Below, piece by piece: positions 26,392 to 35,245 of a stretch of 64,000 nt of DNA. Source of the stretch: Kangiellaceae bacterium (GTDB taxonomy: Bacteria; Pseudomonadota; Gammaproteobacteria; Enterobacterales; Kangiellaceae); the NCBI GenBank assembly GCA_026196875.1, contig JAPHTP010000005.1, forward strand, positions 1-64,000, written 5' to 3'. Each line of letters starts with the position of its first letter. Position 1 is the stretch's first letter. The position numbers and the translations under genes were made by a program. Under the pieces are notes generated by a model. The model made no database searches. It had not been told where the DNA came from and saw only the letters and a list, made by a program, of their open reading frames with translations.

Positions 26392-27216
26392 ATGGCCCAA
26401 CTGAAAATCGCAGTTATTGATGATGCCACCATGATTCGAGATTTGGTAAAGAAATTTATCCGCCAAAACTTTAATGATGCGCGGGTGTTTGAAGCCGACA
26501 ACGGCCAGAATGCGATTAAGATGCTTTCCCGGCAACCTGTCGATTTAATTTTATGCGACTGGGAAATGCCAGAAATGGATGGTGAAGAGTTACTTCGCTG
26601 GGTACGTAGTCAGGAAAGGCTAAAGAACAAACCTTTTATTATGGTCACTAGTCGTGGCGACAAAGAGTTTGTGCAAAAAGCAATTTCTTCAGATGTGAGT
26701 GATTATTTAGTAAAACCTTTTAATACCAAACAGTTCTTGGAAAAAATCTATCGTTCTTTCAAAAAGCATGGTGTTAAAATTCCTAAAAGTGCATTAGTTA
26801 ATCCTATCCCAAGTGGCAGCGCTGATTCCCTTTCAGTTTTAACTGCAGGAAGAACGCTTAACAAAACTACTCCCACAAAACCAAAACCTCAAAAGCCGCT
26901 GGCAAAAGGAATAGCCCTAGTAAGGACCCCCAATGGTGAAGTCAGATGTGCTCTTAAACAACTTGATCTAAATAATATGACCGGGATTTTTAAATCTGCT
27001 GACTACATTCCTGCACTGCTTGATCAAGTGTCAGTCGATTTAGAGTTTCGGCAAGAAGATGATGTTAAAGCAGTAAGAATAAATGGTTTTATTCAAATGC
27101 TAAAGACGCAGGAAGCCTCGCCTAATAGTGACCGGCTGATATTATCGGTCCGTTTTGTTGATGAAGACCCGCAAAAACGCGCACTCATTTCCGAGTACGT
27201 CGGTCAGTTTGGTTAA
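26392..27216 (+). CDS. response regulator: receiver plus PilZ-like domain
   Basis: A 274-residue protein. Residues 4-125 are a CheY-type receiver with the acidic pair VIDDATM, the phospho-acceptor in LILCDWEMPEMDG (D56), the threonine/serine of IMVTSRG and the lysine of YLVKPFN. A proline/lysine-rich linker (residues ~130-165) leads to a C-terminal domain of about 105 residues that resembles PilZ. Its canonical arginine motif is unclear and the DxSxxG box reads DLNNMTG, so c-di-GMP binding is uncertain. No partner kinase is nearby. The likely role is control of motility or surface behaviour by phosphorylation. Confidence 0.8.
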   Translation: MAQLKIAVIDDATMIRDLVKKFIRQNFNDARVFEADNGQNAIKMLSRQPVDLILCDWEMPEMDGEELLRWVRSQERLKNKPFIMVTSRGDKEFVQKAISSDVSDYLVKPFNTKQFLEKIYRSFKKHGVKIPKSALVNPIPSGSADSLSVLTAGRTLNKTTPTKPKPQKPLAKGIALVRTPNGEVRCALKQLDLNNMTGIFKSADYIPALLDQVSVDLEFRQEDDVKAVRINGFIQMLKTQEASPNSDRLILSVRFVDEDPQKRALISEYVGQFG

Positions 27217-27275
27217 AACCGACCAACTCGAGAGAAACCGATTGAGTTATCTAAATTAATAGATACAAAATTTAA

Positions 27276-27587
27276 TTATGCGCAATTTATATATTGAGCA
27301 AAGGAAACGTGTTGTGTTTCTAAGTTTGCAGTTTTGGAAAAGTCTTTAATTTCTTCAACTGTCTGCATAATCGAATTTGCTTTTTCCAAAACAACTTTGC
27401 CTTGTTCTGTTATTCCGACAAGCGCCTTACCATTACGCGAGAAGATCTCGATGCCAAGTTCTTCTTCTAGTAAGCGTAGTTGTTTACTTACGCCAGGTTG
27501 AGAAGTGTAAAGTCTTTGGGAAGCTTGAGTGATATTCAAACCACAATCTGCAATAGCTAAGATAAATCTCAATTGTTGTAATTTCAT
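27276..27587 (-). CDS. CysB-like LysR protein reduced to its DNA-binding domain
   Basis: A 103-residue protein that is close to the first 90 residues of CysB: MKLQQLRFILAIADCGLNIT, then LYTSQPGVSKQLRLLEEELG and FSRNGKALVGITEQG. The long linker helix follows, and the frame ends at FAQYINCA. The whole ligand-binding domain (about 220 residues in the family) is missing, and the convergent neighbour begins 60 bp away, so it is not further downstream. It could be a truncated pseudogene or a stand-alone dimeric DNA-binding protein. The HTH itself looks intact. A good GAGAG binding site precedes the ATG. Confidence 0.75.
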   Translation of the reverse strand: MKLQQLRFILAIADCGLNITQASQRLYTSQPGVSKQLRLLEEELGIEIFSRNGKALVGITEQGKVVLEKANSIMQTVEEIKDFSKTANLETQHVSFAQYINCA

Positions 27588-27629
27588 TTGGCTTTCTCTC
27601 TTTAATTTAATGCCGTTTCCTAATTTATC

Positions 27630-27658
27630 GAAACAAATTTAAAAATTAAGTTTGTTTC
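27630..27658. promoter_or_regulatory. inverted repeat upstream of the CysB-like gene
   Basis: GAAACAAATTTAA and TTAAGTTTGTTTC are inverted with one mismatch around AAA. It lies 43-71 bp before the CysB-like start and between it and the asnB stop. It could be an operator or an asnB terminator; no T-tract supports the latter on the correct strand. Confidence 0.4.
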
Positions 27659-27789
27659 AAACCCCATTTTTTTATTTAGTAATCTGAATAATTATCACTT
27701 CATTTTCAGATTGCCATAAATTTTCTTGCAATGCGTGACGAATACGTATGCAGATTAGCTGCTGATCACACATTTTCTGTATCTTAATC

Positions 27790-29496
27790 TCACGCGGCGT
27801 TTTCGTGCACTCCGCTTACTGCTCTACCTGACGGATCTGCATTATTGGCAAAGCTTTCATCCCATGCCAACGCTTCTTTAGTACTACAGGCGACTGACTT
27901 GCCCCCTGGAACCGTAGCCGCAGCAGTGTTGCTTCCAAATTTTTCGGCAAAGATTTTTCGGTATAACAACCCTTCTTTGGTATCAGGTGTGTTAATTGGA
28001 AAGTCGATCGGTGCACGCTTCATTTCCAAATCGGTAATTTGCGCTTCGGCAAATTCTTTTAAGGAATCAATCCAGGAATACCCAACACCATCAGAGAACT
28101 GTTCTTTTTGACGCCATAAAATTTCATCAGGTAAATATCCTTCGAAACCTTCCCGTAAGATGTGTTTTTCAATTTTTCCGCCACCACACATTTTAGCTTC
28201 AGGGCTAATACTCATTGAGGCGTCTAAAAATTTTCGATCCAGGAATGGAACTCGCGCTTCAACTCCCCATGCAGCCATTGCTTTATTAGCTCGGAGGCAA
28301 TCAAACATATGCAACCGTTCTAGTTTGCGTACCGTTTCTTCGTGAAACTCCTTCGCATTCGGCGCTTTATGGAAATACAAATAACCACCAAAAATCTCAT
28401 CCGCCCCTTCACCGGATAAAACCATTTTGATCCCCATAGATTTAATTTTACGGGCCATCAAAAACATTGGCGTTGAAGCTCGTATGGTTGTTACATCATA
28501 AGTTTCCAGGTGATAGATAACGTCTGCTAATGCGTCGATACCTTGTTGTACTGTGAAATTAATTTCGTGGTGAATAGTGCCAATTTGATCAGCAACTTTT
28601 TGCGCCGCCACTAAGTCAGGTGAACCTTTCAAACCGACTGCAAATGAGTGAAGTTGCGGCCACCAAGCTGGTGACTTTTGATCATCCTCCACTCTTTTTG
28701 CTGCGTTTAATTGTGCTACAGCAGAAACAATAGAAGAATCTAAGCCTCCAGATAAAAGTACACCATAAGGAACATCTGACATCATGTGCTTTTTAACCGA
28801 CTCGATCATCGCTTCTCGAATATCAGCAGGATCAGCGTTGTTTTGTGCCACCTGCTCATACTGTTTCCACTCGGGCTTAAAATAGGATCTGATTTCTCCT
28901 TGAGAACTATCTAAGTAATGCCCTGGAGGAAAACTGCTGACTTCCTGACAAACGTCCACGAGTGACTTCATTTCTGACGCCACATACAAACGACGCTTCT
29001 CGTCATAACCATAATAGAGCGGAATGATTCCAATAGGGTCACGGGCAACTAAGTAGCGTTTACTTGAGTCATCAAACAAAATAAACGCAAACATGCCTTC
29101 CAATTGATTCAAGCGTTTCTCGATTTGCGCTGCGCTTACTTCACCGGATTCGCGATCGTCAGAGTACATACCTAAAATCACTTCACAGTCTGATTGGGTT
29201 TGAAATTTGTACTTAGAAACTTCGGCCTGGCCCAGCTGTTTGTGATTATAGATTTCACCGTTAACCAGTAGAGAAAGATCCCCTCTTTGGTTAACTAACG
29301 GCTGCTCGCCGCTGTTAATATCAACAATAGCCAACCGTTCATGAACCAAAATAGCTTCATCAGTTGTCCAAATACCAGACCAGTCCGGACCTCGGTGCCT
29401 TTGTTTTTTGGATTCAGCTAAAGCCAAATTTCGCAACGCAAGCTGCTCTTGCTGCGATTGACTTTGTATATCCAGAATTCCAAAAATTGAACACAT
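27790..29496 (-). CDS. asnB: asparagine synthase (glutamine-hydrolysing) AsnB
   Basis: A 568-residue enzyme that makes asparagine from aspartate, glutamine and ATP. The nucleophilic cysteine is residue 2 (MCSIFGILDIQ), as needed for the glutaminase domain, which also shows QRHRGPDWSG and the LVNGEIYNH loop. The synthetase domain has the PP-loop GVLLSGGLDSSIVSAVA near residue 250 and the conserved LSGEGADEIFGGYLYFHKAP. Length and order fit bacterial AsnB. It is divergent from asnC 190-200 bp away, a pairing that implies AsnC control; E. coli uses AsnC with asnA, so here AsnB may take that place. Confidence 0.95.
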   Translation of the reverse strand: MCSIFGILDIQSQSQQEQLALRNLALAESKKQRHRGPDWSGIWTTDEAILVHERLAIVDINSGEQPLVNQRGDLSLLVNGEIYNHKQLGQAEVSKYKFQTQSDCEVILGMYSDDRESGEVSAAQIEKRLNQLEGMFAFILFDDSSKRYLVARDPIGIIPLYYGYDEKRRLYVASEMKSLVDVCQEVSSFPPGHYLDSSQGEIRSYFKPEWKQYEQVAQNNADPADIREAMIESVKKHMMSDVPYGVLLSGGLDSSIVSAVAQLNAAKRVEDDQKSPAWWPQLHSFAVGLKGSPDLVAAQKVADQIGTIHHEINFTVQQGIDALADVIYHLETYDVTTIRASTPMFLMARKIKSMGIKMVLSGEGADEIFGGYLYFHKAPNAKEFHEETVRKLERLHMFDCLRANKAMAAWGVEARVPFLDRKFLDASMSISPEAKMCGGGKIEKHILREGFEGYLPDEILWRQKEQFSDGVGYSWIDSLKEFAEAQITDLEMKRAPIDFPINTPDTKEGLLYRKIFAEKFGSNTAAATVPGGKSVACSTKEALAWDESFANNADPSGRAVSGVHENAA

Positions 29497-29703
29497 CTTG
29501 CTACTGCCTTCTATCTAAATAAATTTCGATTTAATTTACGTTTACGTTAACGATCCAAAGCTAATTACTGCTTCGCTTTACTTAATCATTAAATAAATCA
29601 ATCAATTTTTAAATAGATCAAAACAAAAACAATTAATTTAGTGAATATTATTTAATTATTAGCTATTATTTGAACAAATCGTTAAAAATTGACCGATATT
29701 TCC

Positions 29704-30198
29704 ATGCAAAAACATAGAATCGTTAAACCGAGCGAAAAGCGAGAGTTGCTGCAAGTTGATGATTTAGATAAGAAAATTCTCAACAAACTCATTGAAGATG
29801 CAAGGATTCCTTATGCAGAACTAGCTAAATTATTCAAAGTCAGCCCAGCAACTATCCACGTTCGCATTGAGAAAATGAAAGCTGCCGGTATCGTTACCGG
29901 CACTCAATTAAAGGTCGAGCCAAAAAAGTTAGGCTATGATGTTTGTTGTTATATTGGTATTAATCTGACAAGCGCGGGTGACTATCCCGAAGTAATTGAT
30001 CGCTTAAAGGAAATTGAAGAAGTCGTTGAGGCTCACTACACCACAGGTAAGTTTAGTATTTTTATCAAAGTCCGTTGCCACTCAATTGATGACTTGCAAT
30101 GGGTGCTAATTGGCAAAATCCAATCAATTGATAAAATCAGCGCCACGGAAACTTTAATATCATTGCAAAATCCCATCGAGCGAACCATAAAAGTCTAG
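29704..30198 (+). CDS. asnC: Lrp-family regulator AsnC
   Basis: About 164 residues from the ATG at 29704; a TTG at 29689 is an alternative. The helix-turn-helix is DLDKKILNKLIEDARIPYAE followed by FKVSPATIHVRIEKMKAAGI. The effector (RAM) domain has LGYDVCCYIGINL, EAHYTTGKFSIFIKV and a closing TETLISLQNPIERTIKV, all close to E. coli AsnC. In that system asparagine modulates AsnC. Here it is divergent from asnB and 11 bp ahead of a yedK-like gene, so it may be autoregulated and act on asnB. Confidence in the name is high because the end of the protein is AsnC-specific. Confidence 0.9.
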   Translation: MQKHRIVKPSEKRELLQVDDLDKKILNKLIEDARIPYAELAKLFKVSPATIHVRIEKMKAAGIVTGTQLKVEPKKLGYDVCCYIGINLTSAGDYPEVIDRLKEIEEVVEAHYTTGKFSIFIKVRCHSIDDLQWVLIGKIQSIDKISATETLISLQNPIERTIKV

Positions 30199-30209
30199 GA
30201 AAAACTAAT

Positions 30210-30863
30210 ATGTGCGGTGCAATCGGCAGAGCAATTGATAACCCATTTGTTAGGTCTTTAATGGACCTATTAAATATCGATTTTGACACGCAAACTGATT
30301 ACAACGTTAGACCTAATGCGCGACTCCCCATTTCAATCGGCAAAAACCGAGTACCAACTGGAGTTGAAGCTAGTTGGTGGCTTTTTCAAACGCGCGCTGC
30401 AAATGGGTACACTTACGACAAACGTTACAAGTCATTTAATACGCGTAAGGAGAAGTTATTTACGCATAGAAGAAAGGATTTTGCCAACCAGCGCTGCATA
30501 ATTCCTGCTAGCTGCTTTTATGAGTGGAAGGGTAATCGCTACCGAGTAGAACCAGTCGATGACGCCATTGCGTTTGGCGGTGTATATCACAAATGGCCAA
30601 CTGACACAGGTACACCACACTATTCCTGCTCTATTATCACCTTACCGCCACATCCACGATTTTGCCATATCCACGATAAGTCACTGCCGTTGATGTTATT
30701 ACCAGATGAAATAGAACCATGGCTGGATGATACTTTTCATGCTCCCAACTATTGGCTACCAACTTTGGAAAGTAGAATCCGATTTGATTTAAAAGTCACG
30801 CCGGTGGATAAAAAAGACCCGAGTTTGGCAATCAGAGATAGCGAAATAATCAGAGCAGACTAG
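30210..30863 (+). CDS. yedK: SOS response-associated peptidase YedK/HMCES
   Basis: A 217-residue protein of the HMCES/YedK family, which protects abasic sites in single-stranded DNA by forming a thiazolidine crosslink through its N-terminal cysteine. That cysteine is residue 2 (MCGAIGRA). Other family marks are NARLPISIGKN-type early segment, FNTRKEKL (Asn/Arg), CIIPASCFYEW with the catalytic glutamate region, FGGVYHKW, and the histidine in CHIHDKSLPLMLL. It follows asnC by 11 bp and probably shares its transcript, an unusual neighbour for a DNA-damage protein. Confidence 0.9.
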   Translation: MCGAIGRAIDNPFVRSLMDLLNIDFDTQTDYNVRPNARLPISIGKNRVPTGVEASWWLFQTRAANGYTYDKRYKSFNTRKEKLFTHRRKDFANQRCIIPASCFYEWKGNRYRVEPVDDAIAFGGVYHKWPTDTGTPHYSCSIITLPPHPRFCHIHDKSLPLMLLPDEIEPWLDDTFHAPNYWLPTLESRIRFDLKVTPVDKKDPSLAIRDSEIIRAD

Positions 30864-30988
30864 ACACCTATTAGATTTTCTAGCGTACTTAATTTTATGC
30901 TGAGTCTGCCAATCAATCTTTGCCTGTCGTTTAAGGTCCTTGAGTAATTATTGTTTCAGATAAGAAGCCAGCAGTTTTTGTACACTCC

Positions 30989-31711
30989 TTAAGAGATTGT
31001 CATGTTCCTGTATACATAGATTGCTCGGTATTCTGAAAAGTAGTCTTGTTCCAGGATAGCTTTATATTTATCTGGGTCACTTCCATAGACATGGCACAGG
31101 GTACTGTAGTATCTCTGCAGATCTAAACTATGTTCCCCCCAAAAATCTTGCTCATCTAGCTCTGTTCGGTCTTCACTTTCTAAATAAAAAAGATCTGCTG
31201 CACTCAAGGCTATTTCTTGCCCACCGTCAAAAAATTCTATAAGTAGCACTGAAGCCAAACCATCAGCAGCATCTTCCTCCTTGCCTAGCACAGGGATTTC
31301 GTACATAAAAATTAAGGCGTGAGCGAATTCATGAAACATTATGTGCATCAATGAATCCATCGTTGCTTGCTTTTCGTTGACACCTGTTTCTGAATACTTA
31401 GCTTTCGTAAATCGCTGCTTCACTTCTTCAATAAAGAAGTAAGGAATAATAATTTCATTATTTGTACTGTCGTACAAAGGCCCATCATCACCCCCAAAAG
31501 TAAATTTTAATTTCTGGGGAAGGTTAAAGCTGTGATTAATTAAATTAATCACAGCACTCACAGAATCATCCGACTTTAGCTCTTTTACTATAGCGGACTC
31601 CAATGAGCTTTTGGGGCTTGAGTATTCTACAAATGCTTTCGCATTTGCACTGATGTGGATTGAGTAAATTAATATACAACTGAGAATAAATAGGATCTTG
31701 CCAATTCTCAT
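30989..31711 (-). CDS. DUF4344-type secreted metallopeptidase-like protein
   Basis: About 240 residues from the ATG at 31711, which has AGGT upstream; a TTG at 31747 would add 12 residues before the signal peptide. The signal core is ILFILSCILIYSIHISA. A zinc-binding HEFAH motif appears in MHIMFHEFAHALIFMYEIP, followed by the GKEEDAADGLASVLL segment that supplies the third ligand in DUF4344 proteins. Length and order match that family of predicted peptidases. A lipoprotein gene lies 58 bp upstream on the same strand. The substrate is unknown. Confidence 0.8.
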   Translation of the reverse strand: MRIGKILFILSCILIYSIHISANAKAFVEYSSPKSSLESAIVKELKSDDSVSAVINLINHSFNLPQKLKFTFGGDDGPLYDSTNNEIIIPYFFIEEVKQRFTKAKYSETGVNEKQATMDSLMHIMFHEFAHALIFMYEIPVLGKEEDAADGLASVLLIEFFDGGQEIALSAADLFYLESEDRTELDEQDFWGEHSLDLQRYYSTLCHVYGSDPDKYKAILEQDYFSEYRAIYVYRNMTIS

Positions 31712-31769
31712 ATCAATACCTATTTTTTTGATGAAGCTGATAATCAACTAGCGCGATTTAAATTCTGTC

Positions 31770-32156
31770 TTAAGATTTAGTCTCGAGACAAACCGACAAC
31801 ATCAATTTATTATAGTCCTCTGCAAAACGATTTGCTTTTTTTGCTAGCTGTTTGTGGACTTCACCATAACGAACATCGGACAAACCTTGTATCGTTTTGC
31901 TACCACAGAGTTGAATCGCTTTACTCTGCAATTCCTGAGGCACGCCAATCAATCCCCCTCCTCTGCTACTTTTCTTGTAAAGTCGAAAGTCACCAGCAGC
32001 TTTTGCTGCCATAAATACTTCTTTTAACTCCAGGTTTTCGACCCAATTTAGGCGACTAACTGCTTCTTTTTCTTGAGCCGAAAGTTCGATCTCATTGGAT
32101 TGGCAGCTAGCAATCGACAATGTGATAATTGATACAGCTAAACTCTTTACTTTCAT
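31770..32156 (-). CDS. small hypothetical lipoprotein
   Basis: A 128-residue protein with a lipoprotein signal peptide whose lipobox is SIASCQS near residue 18. The mature part is mostly helical and charged, with a Gly-rich turn (RGGGLIGVPQEL) and three cysteines counting the lipid-bearing one (QLCGSKTIQ, LSVCLETK); the last two may pair. I know no family. It sits between the M12B protease gene and the DUF4344 gene on the same strand; a short tandem repeat separates it from the protease gene. Confidence 0.65.
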   Translation of the reverse strand: MKVKSLAVSIITLSIASCQSNEIELSAQEKEAVSRLNWVENLELKEVFMAAKAAGDFRLYKKSSRGGGLIGVPQELQSKAIQLCGSKTIQGLSDVRYGEVHKQLAKKANRFAEDYNKLMLSVCLETKS

Positions 32157-32161
32157 TTCTT

Positions 32162-32218
32162 TTCCTCCAACACAATGTTCTTACCTTCAATACAATATAC
32201 CTAACTTCAATACACAAA
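32162..32218. repeat. degenerate 20-bp tandem repeat between genes
   Basis: Almost three copies of a 20-bp unit: TCCAACACAATGTTCTTACC, TTCAATACAATATACCTAAC, TTCAATACACAAAGGAG. It fills the start of the gap between the lipoprotein gene and the protease gene. Confidence 0.6.
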
Positions 32219-32225
32219 GGAGAAC

Positions 32226-32245
32226 GAGCTCCTTTTCAGGAGCTC
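32226..32245 (-). terminator. hairpin after the M12B protease gene
   Basis: GAGCTCC and GGAGCTC form a 7-bp GC-rich stem with a 6-base loop, seven bases past the stop codon of the protease gene. The minus strand continues with GTTCTCCTTTG, a modest T-run. Confidence 0.5.
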
Positions 32246-32251
32246 AGAATT

Positions 32252-34624
32252 TTACCGCTTTCGTTTTAATACTAGAGCAATCAGCAATCCGCCCAGCCAG
32301 AACAAACTACCGCCACCACTACTACCGCCTCCTTGAGGAGGTTGTGTAGTTCCCCCTCCACTTCCTCCGGAAGACGACTTTTCTGTTACCGTCACGGTAA
32401 GCTGAGCCGATGCTGTCGCTCCGCTAGAGTCTCTTACTGTGTAGCCAATAGTTTCCGTACCGGTAAAACCGGCTGCCGGTTTGTAGCTGATTCTGCTGCC
32501 ATCATGACTAACTTCTGAAGAACCAGAGTAACTGATTGAAGCAATGCTTATAGTGTCACCACTATCTGGATCTGAATCATTACTCAACACATCAACTGTC
32601 GTTGCAGCACTATCTTGCTCTACTTCAAAGCTATCATTTTGCGCCTGCGGAGGATTATTAGATGAGCCGCCCCCACCTCCGGAGCCGAGTTTTATATCGC
32701 TTGTTGATACTGCAAAAAAGATGTTGTCACTACATTTTACTTTTAAGCGCGCATTGTCAGCCGACACATCAGGTAAAGTCACCGATTCACTACCATCGTT
32801 AGCTGAATTGGTAGTAAGAGTGTACGCAAAACTTTGACCGCCATCTGTAGAAAGCATGATGTCTACGACATTACAGCTAATAGGCGCGTTATTAGTGTTA
32901 GCGACATCCCAACTCACGTTTTGCTGACTGCCTGCGGCCCAACTAGTGCCACTTGCATGGGTCACTTTAAATGGACCGGCATCCTTTTTTACCGTTAGCT
33001 TCGCTGAATCCATGCCAACACCGCCTTTTTTGTCACGTACCGTCAAGGTGAAATTCAGCTCTCGATCCGTGGTTGCATAAGCCTCACCTTTGGTCGTTTT
33101 GTTAGCTAGCACATCCGCTAACTTTGGTAACGTCCGCTTGGGCGACTGTGAAGGCATTAGCGAACGAAACAGCGGACGGCTGCCATCATCAACCATATCC
33201 GAGGCCGAGTTTTCTGCCGCTCCTAAATCGGTCTGTTCCCAGGTGTACTCCAAGTTTGCTTGATCGCCTGTGTCGTTATCTGTCGCAGAACCAACTAGTT
33301 CAAATGGAGTGTTGGCAGGGATCACATAGTCACTACCCGCATTAACATTTGGCGATTGGTTATTCAGGTTGGTTTTAGTTGCACAGCTGGCACCACCACC
33401 TTGGCTAATGAAAGCATACATTTGACTAATAGACTTAGTGTGAAAATAAGCATCAGCATTCGGCTGAACATCAGTATCACCACATAATCCCGCGTATCCC
33501 ATAATAGTGGTGCCACTACCTGGTTCAAACGCAAAACTCCCCACTCTATTCTCACCGCAGCCATTGAAAGTATGTTCGGCTCCGAATTGGTGCCCAATCT
33601 CGTGAGCAACATAATCGATATGAAAGGCATCATTTTGAGGCGAAGGAGAGCCGGTTAAGCCATCTCCCTTACCCTGACCACAAACCACTTCAAAGCCAGC
33701 AACACCACCACCGCTAGTTACAAACACATGGCCGATATCATAGTTATCTGCACCAATTTCTTTATTGATATTGGCAGTATTTTTATCCAAGTCCTCGTCG
33801 TTATTGGAGTACGGGTCACTCGTAGCGTCGGTATAAATTAATTTGTCGTTATCATTTACCAGTACTAACTTTACGGCTAAATCAGTTTGATAAACTTGAT
33901 TGACGCGGTTAATCGCAGTAACTACCGCGGCTAGTCCTTTTTCTTTTGTGCCACCGTGAAACTGAGTGTACTCGCCAGTAACGGCAACCGCGATTCGGTA
34001 TTTCCGCTCTACTCCATCTAAGTTAGCTATTGCTTTCTGGGAAGCACTTTTAGCCAAATGTTGATGCGGCTTTTTACCGATTACGCGATCGATAAATTTC
34101 TTGCTCTCACCACTGCTTCGGTAATAGCTAATGTATCTTTGGTTGTTATTTCGCTGCGGGTCGATGAAGATCTCTTTTCCTTGATAGCGAAACATTGCAT
34201 GAAAACCCTGGGGAGATAAATCAAATCGCCCACTGTTATCGTGGTTATCAACTTGACGCCCCCAATAAGTTTTTAGCTGAGGGTATTTCTGGGCTAAACC
34301 ATCTTCCATAATTGACGATTCAAATAGTTCAAACCGAGCATATTTTCCATTTGGCAGCGGCAAATCAACCTGAACGCCATGCGCTGCAGATTGTTGTGAT
34401 GGCGCTAACTTTAATTGACTAGCAAAGACATCATATGAGAGTTGTAACTCGCGCTTATCCAACTTTACGCCCTTATCCAACTTAGCACTATTCTGCAATT
34501 TTGGGGCCTCAACCTGCTGCCATACGCCTTCAACTTGGTGGTTGTCGCTCGCGTTCGCTGCAAAGGAAAGTGAAAGTACACTAGATAACAATAAAGTTTT
34601 GTATGTTAAATTTCTCTGTCTCAT
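32252..34624 (-). CDS. reprolysin-like (M12B-type) protease with GlyGly-CTERM
   Basis: A 790-residue secreted zinc protease. The order is: a signal peptide (to FAANA, residue ~25); a pro-region that contains an 18-bp DNA repeat (residues 42-59); the catalytic domain with HEIGHQFGAEH (HExxHxxGxxH) and the Met-turn TTIMGYAGLCG; a PKD/Ig-like module (NAGSDYVIPANTPFELVG); a second beta module; and a cadherin-like Big_9 domain (VLSNDSDPDSGDTISI). The C-terminus is a GSSGGGS linker, one hydrophobic helix and a KRKR tail. That is the GlyGly-CTERM sorting signal processed by rhombosortase and exported by type II secretion. No rhombosortase gene is in the window. Confidence 0.9.
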   Translation of the reverse strand: MRQRNLTYKTLLLSSVLSLSFAANASDNHQVEGVWQQVEAPKLQNSAKLDKGVKLDKRELQLSYDVFASQLKLAPSQQSAAHGVQVDLPLPNGKYARFELFESSIMEDGLAQKYPQLKTYWGRQVDNHDNSGRFDLSPQGFHAMFRYQGKEIFIDPQRNNNQRYISYYRSSGESKKFIDRVIGKKPHQHLAKSASQKAIANLDGVERKYRIAVAVTGEYTQFHGGTKEKGLAAVVTAINRVNQVYQTDLAVKLVLVNDNDKLIYTDATSDPYSNNDEDLDKNTANINKEIGADNYDIGHVFVTSGGGVAGFEVVCGQGKGDGLTGSPSPQNDAFHIDYVAHEIGHQFGAEHTFNGCGENRVGSFAFEPGSGTTIMGYAGLCGDTDVQPNADAYFHTKSISQMYAFISQGGGASCATKTNLNNQSPNVNAGSDYVIPANTPFELVGSATDNDTGDQANLEYTWEQTDLGAAENSASDMVDDGSRPLFRSLMPSQSPKRTLPKLADVLANKTTKGEAYATTDRELNFTLTVRDKKGGVGMDSAKLTVKKDAGPFKVTHASGTSWAAGSQQNVSWDVANTNNAPISCNVVDIMLSTDGGQSFAYTLTTNSANDGSESVTLPDVSADNARLKVKCSDNIFFAVSTSDIKLGSGGGGGSSNNPPQAQNDSFEVEQDSAATTVDVLSNDSDPDSGDTISIASISYSGSSEVSHDGSRISYKPAAGFTGTETIGYTVRDSSGATASAQLTVTVTEKSSSGGSGGGTTQPPQGGGSSGGGSLFWLGGLLIALVLKRKR
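34452..34505 (-). repeat. 18-bp in-frame repeat in the protease pro-region
   Basis: Window-strand units CGCTTATCCAACTTTACG, CCCTTATCCAACTTAGCA and the weaker CTATTCTGCAATTTTGGG. They encode KLDKRE, KLDKGV and KLQNSA in tandem, in frame. Confidence 0.65.
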
Positions 34625-34877
34625 ACGGGCACCTCTTTTAGCTCGTTGTTTTCTGACCCTTTGAGCTTATAAAAGAGAACGCGCTATAAAAAGGTAATAG
34701 TACCGCTAAAAACATAACCATAACGTAAGGCTACATTTCCCTACAATTGATACCATTTGACAATATTGATATCCACCACCTGGCGGACACGGTGTTTTGT
34801 TTTACTCTGAAAACAAGTTGTTGAATCATTTGAATGGGGCGTATTCCGTTAGCATAAGCCTTTAGGGAAATAACAAT

Positions 34878-35156
34878 TCATTTTTGATTATTAGCGAATC
34901 GTTGCATGTTCTTGAGCTTTTTTCTTGCCGCTTCTTGTTCACGACTTTTAGGTGGCGCACTCGTAACCAACGCGTCAATCAACTCTCGTGCCGCCACCTC
35001 CACTTTATCTACGGCCAGATAGAATGCTAGTTCATTGGCTTTTGAAGGCTTATTTGTACCACTGAGTTTTCTAACAAATTGAAGTGCAGAGGCTCTTACT
35101 TCTTCGTCAGTAGCGGGAGGCTCAAAATTAAAAAGAGTTTTGATATTTCGACACAT
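34878..35156 (-). CDS. DUF2277 family protein
   Basis: A 92-residue cytoplasmic protein. The start MCRNIKTLFNFEPPATDEEV and the phrase ALQFVRKLSGTNKPSKANE are almost diagnostic of DUF2277, a small bacterial family of unknown function. It ends with a basic tail rich in Lys and Arg. Length is normal for the family. A GGGGA ribosome binding site lies before the ATG. It is on the same strand as, and about 90 bp downstream of, the alkaline phosphatase gene. Confidence 0.85.
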   Translation of the reverse strand: MCRNIKTLFNFEPPATDEEVRASALQFVRKLSGTNKPSKANELAFYLAVDKVEVAARELIDALVTSAPPKSREQEAARKKLKNMQRFANNQK

Positions 35157-35245
35157 TGCTAGCTCCCCTGATTTTAAATAACGGAAACTAACAATCTACT
35201 CTGAATTTCCCGAAAATCAAGTATTGATATTCGCTGAGTATTTAA

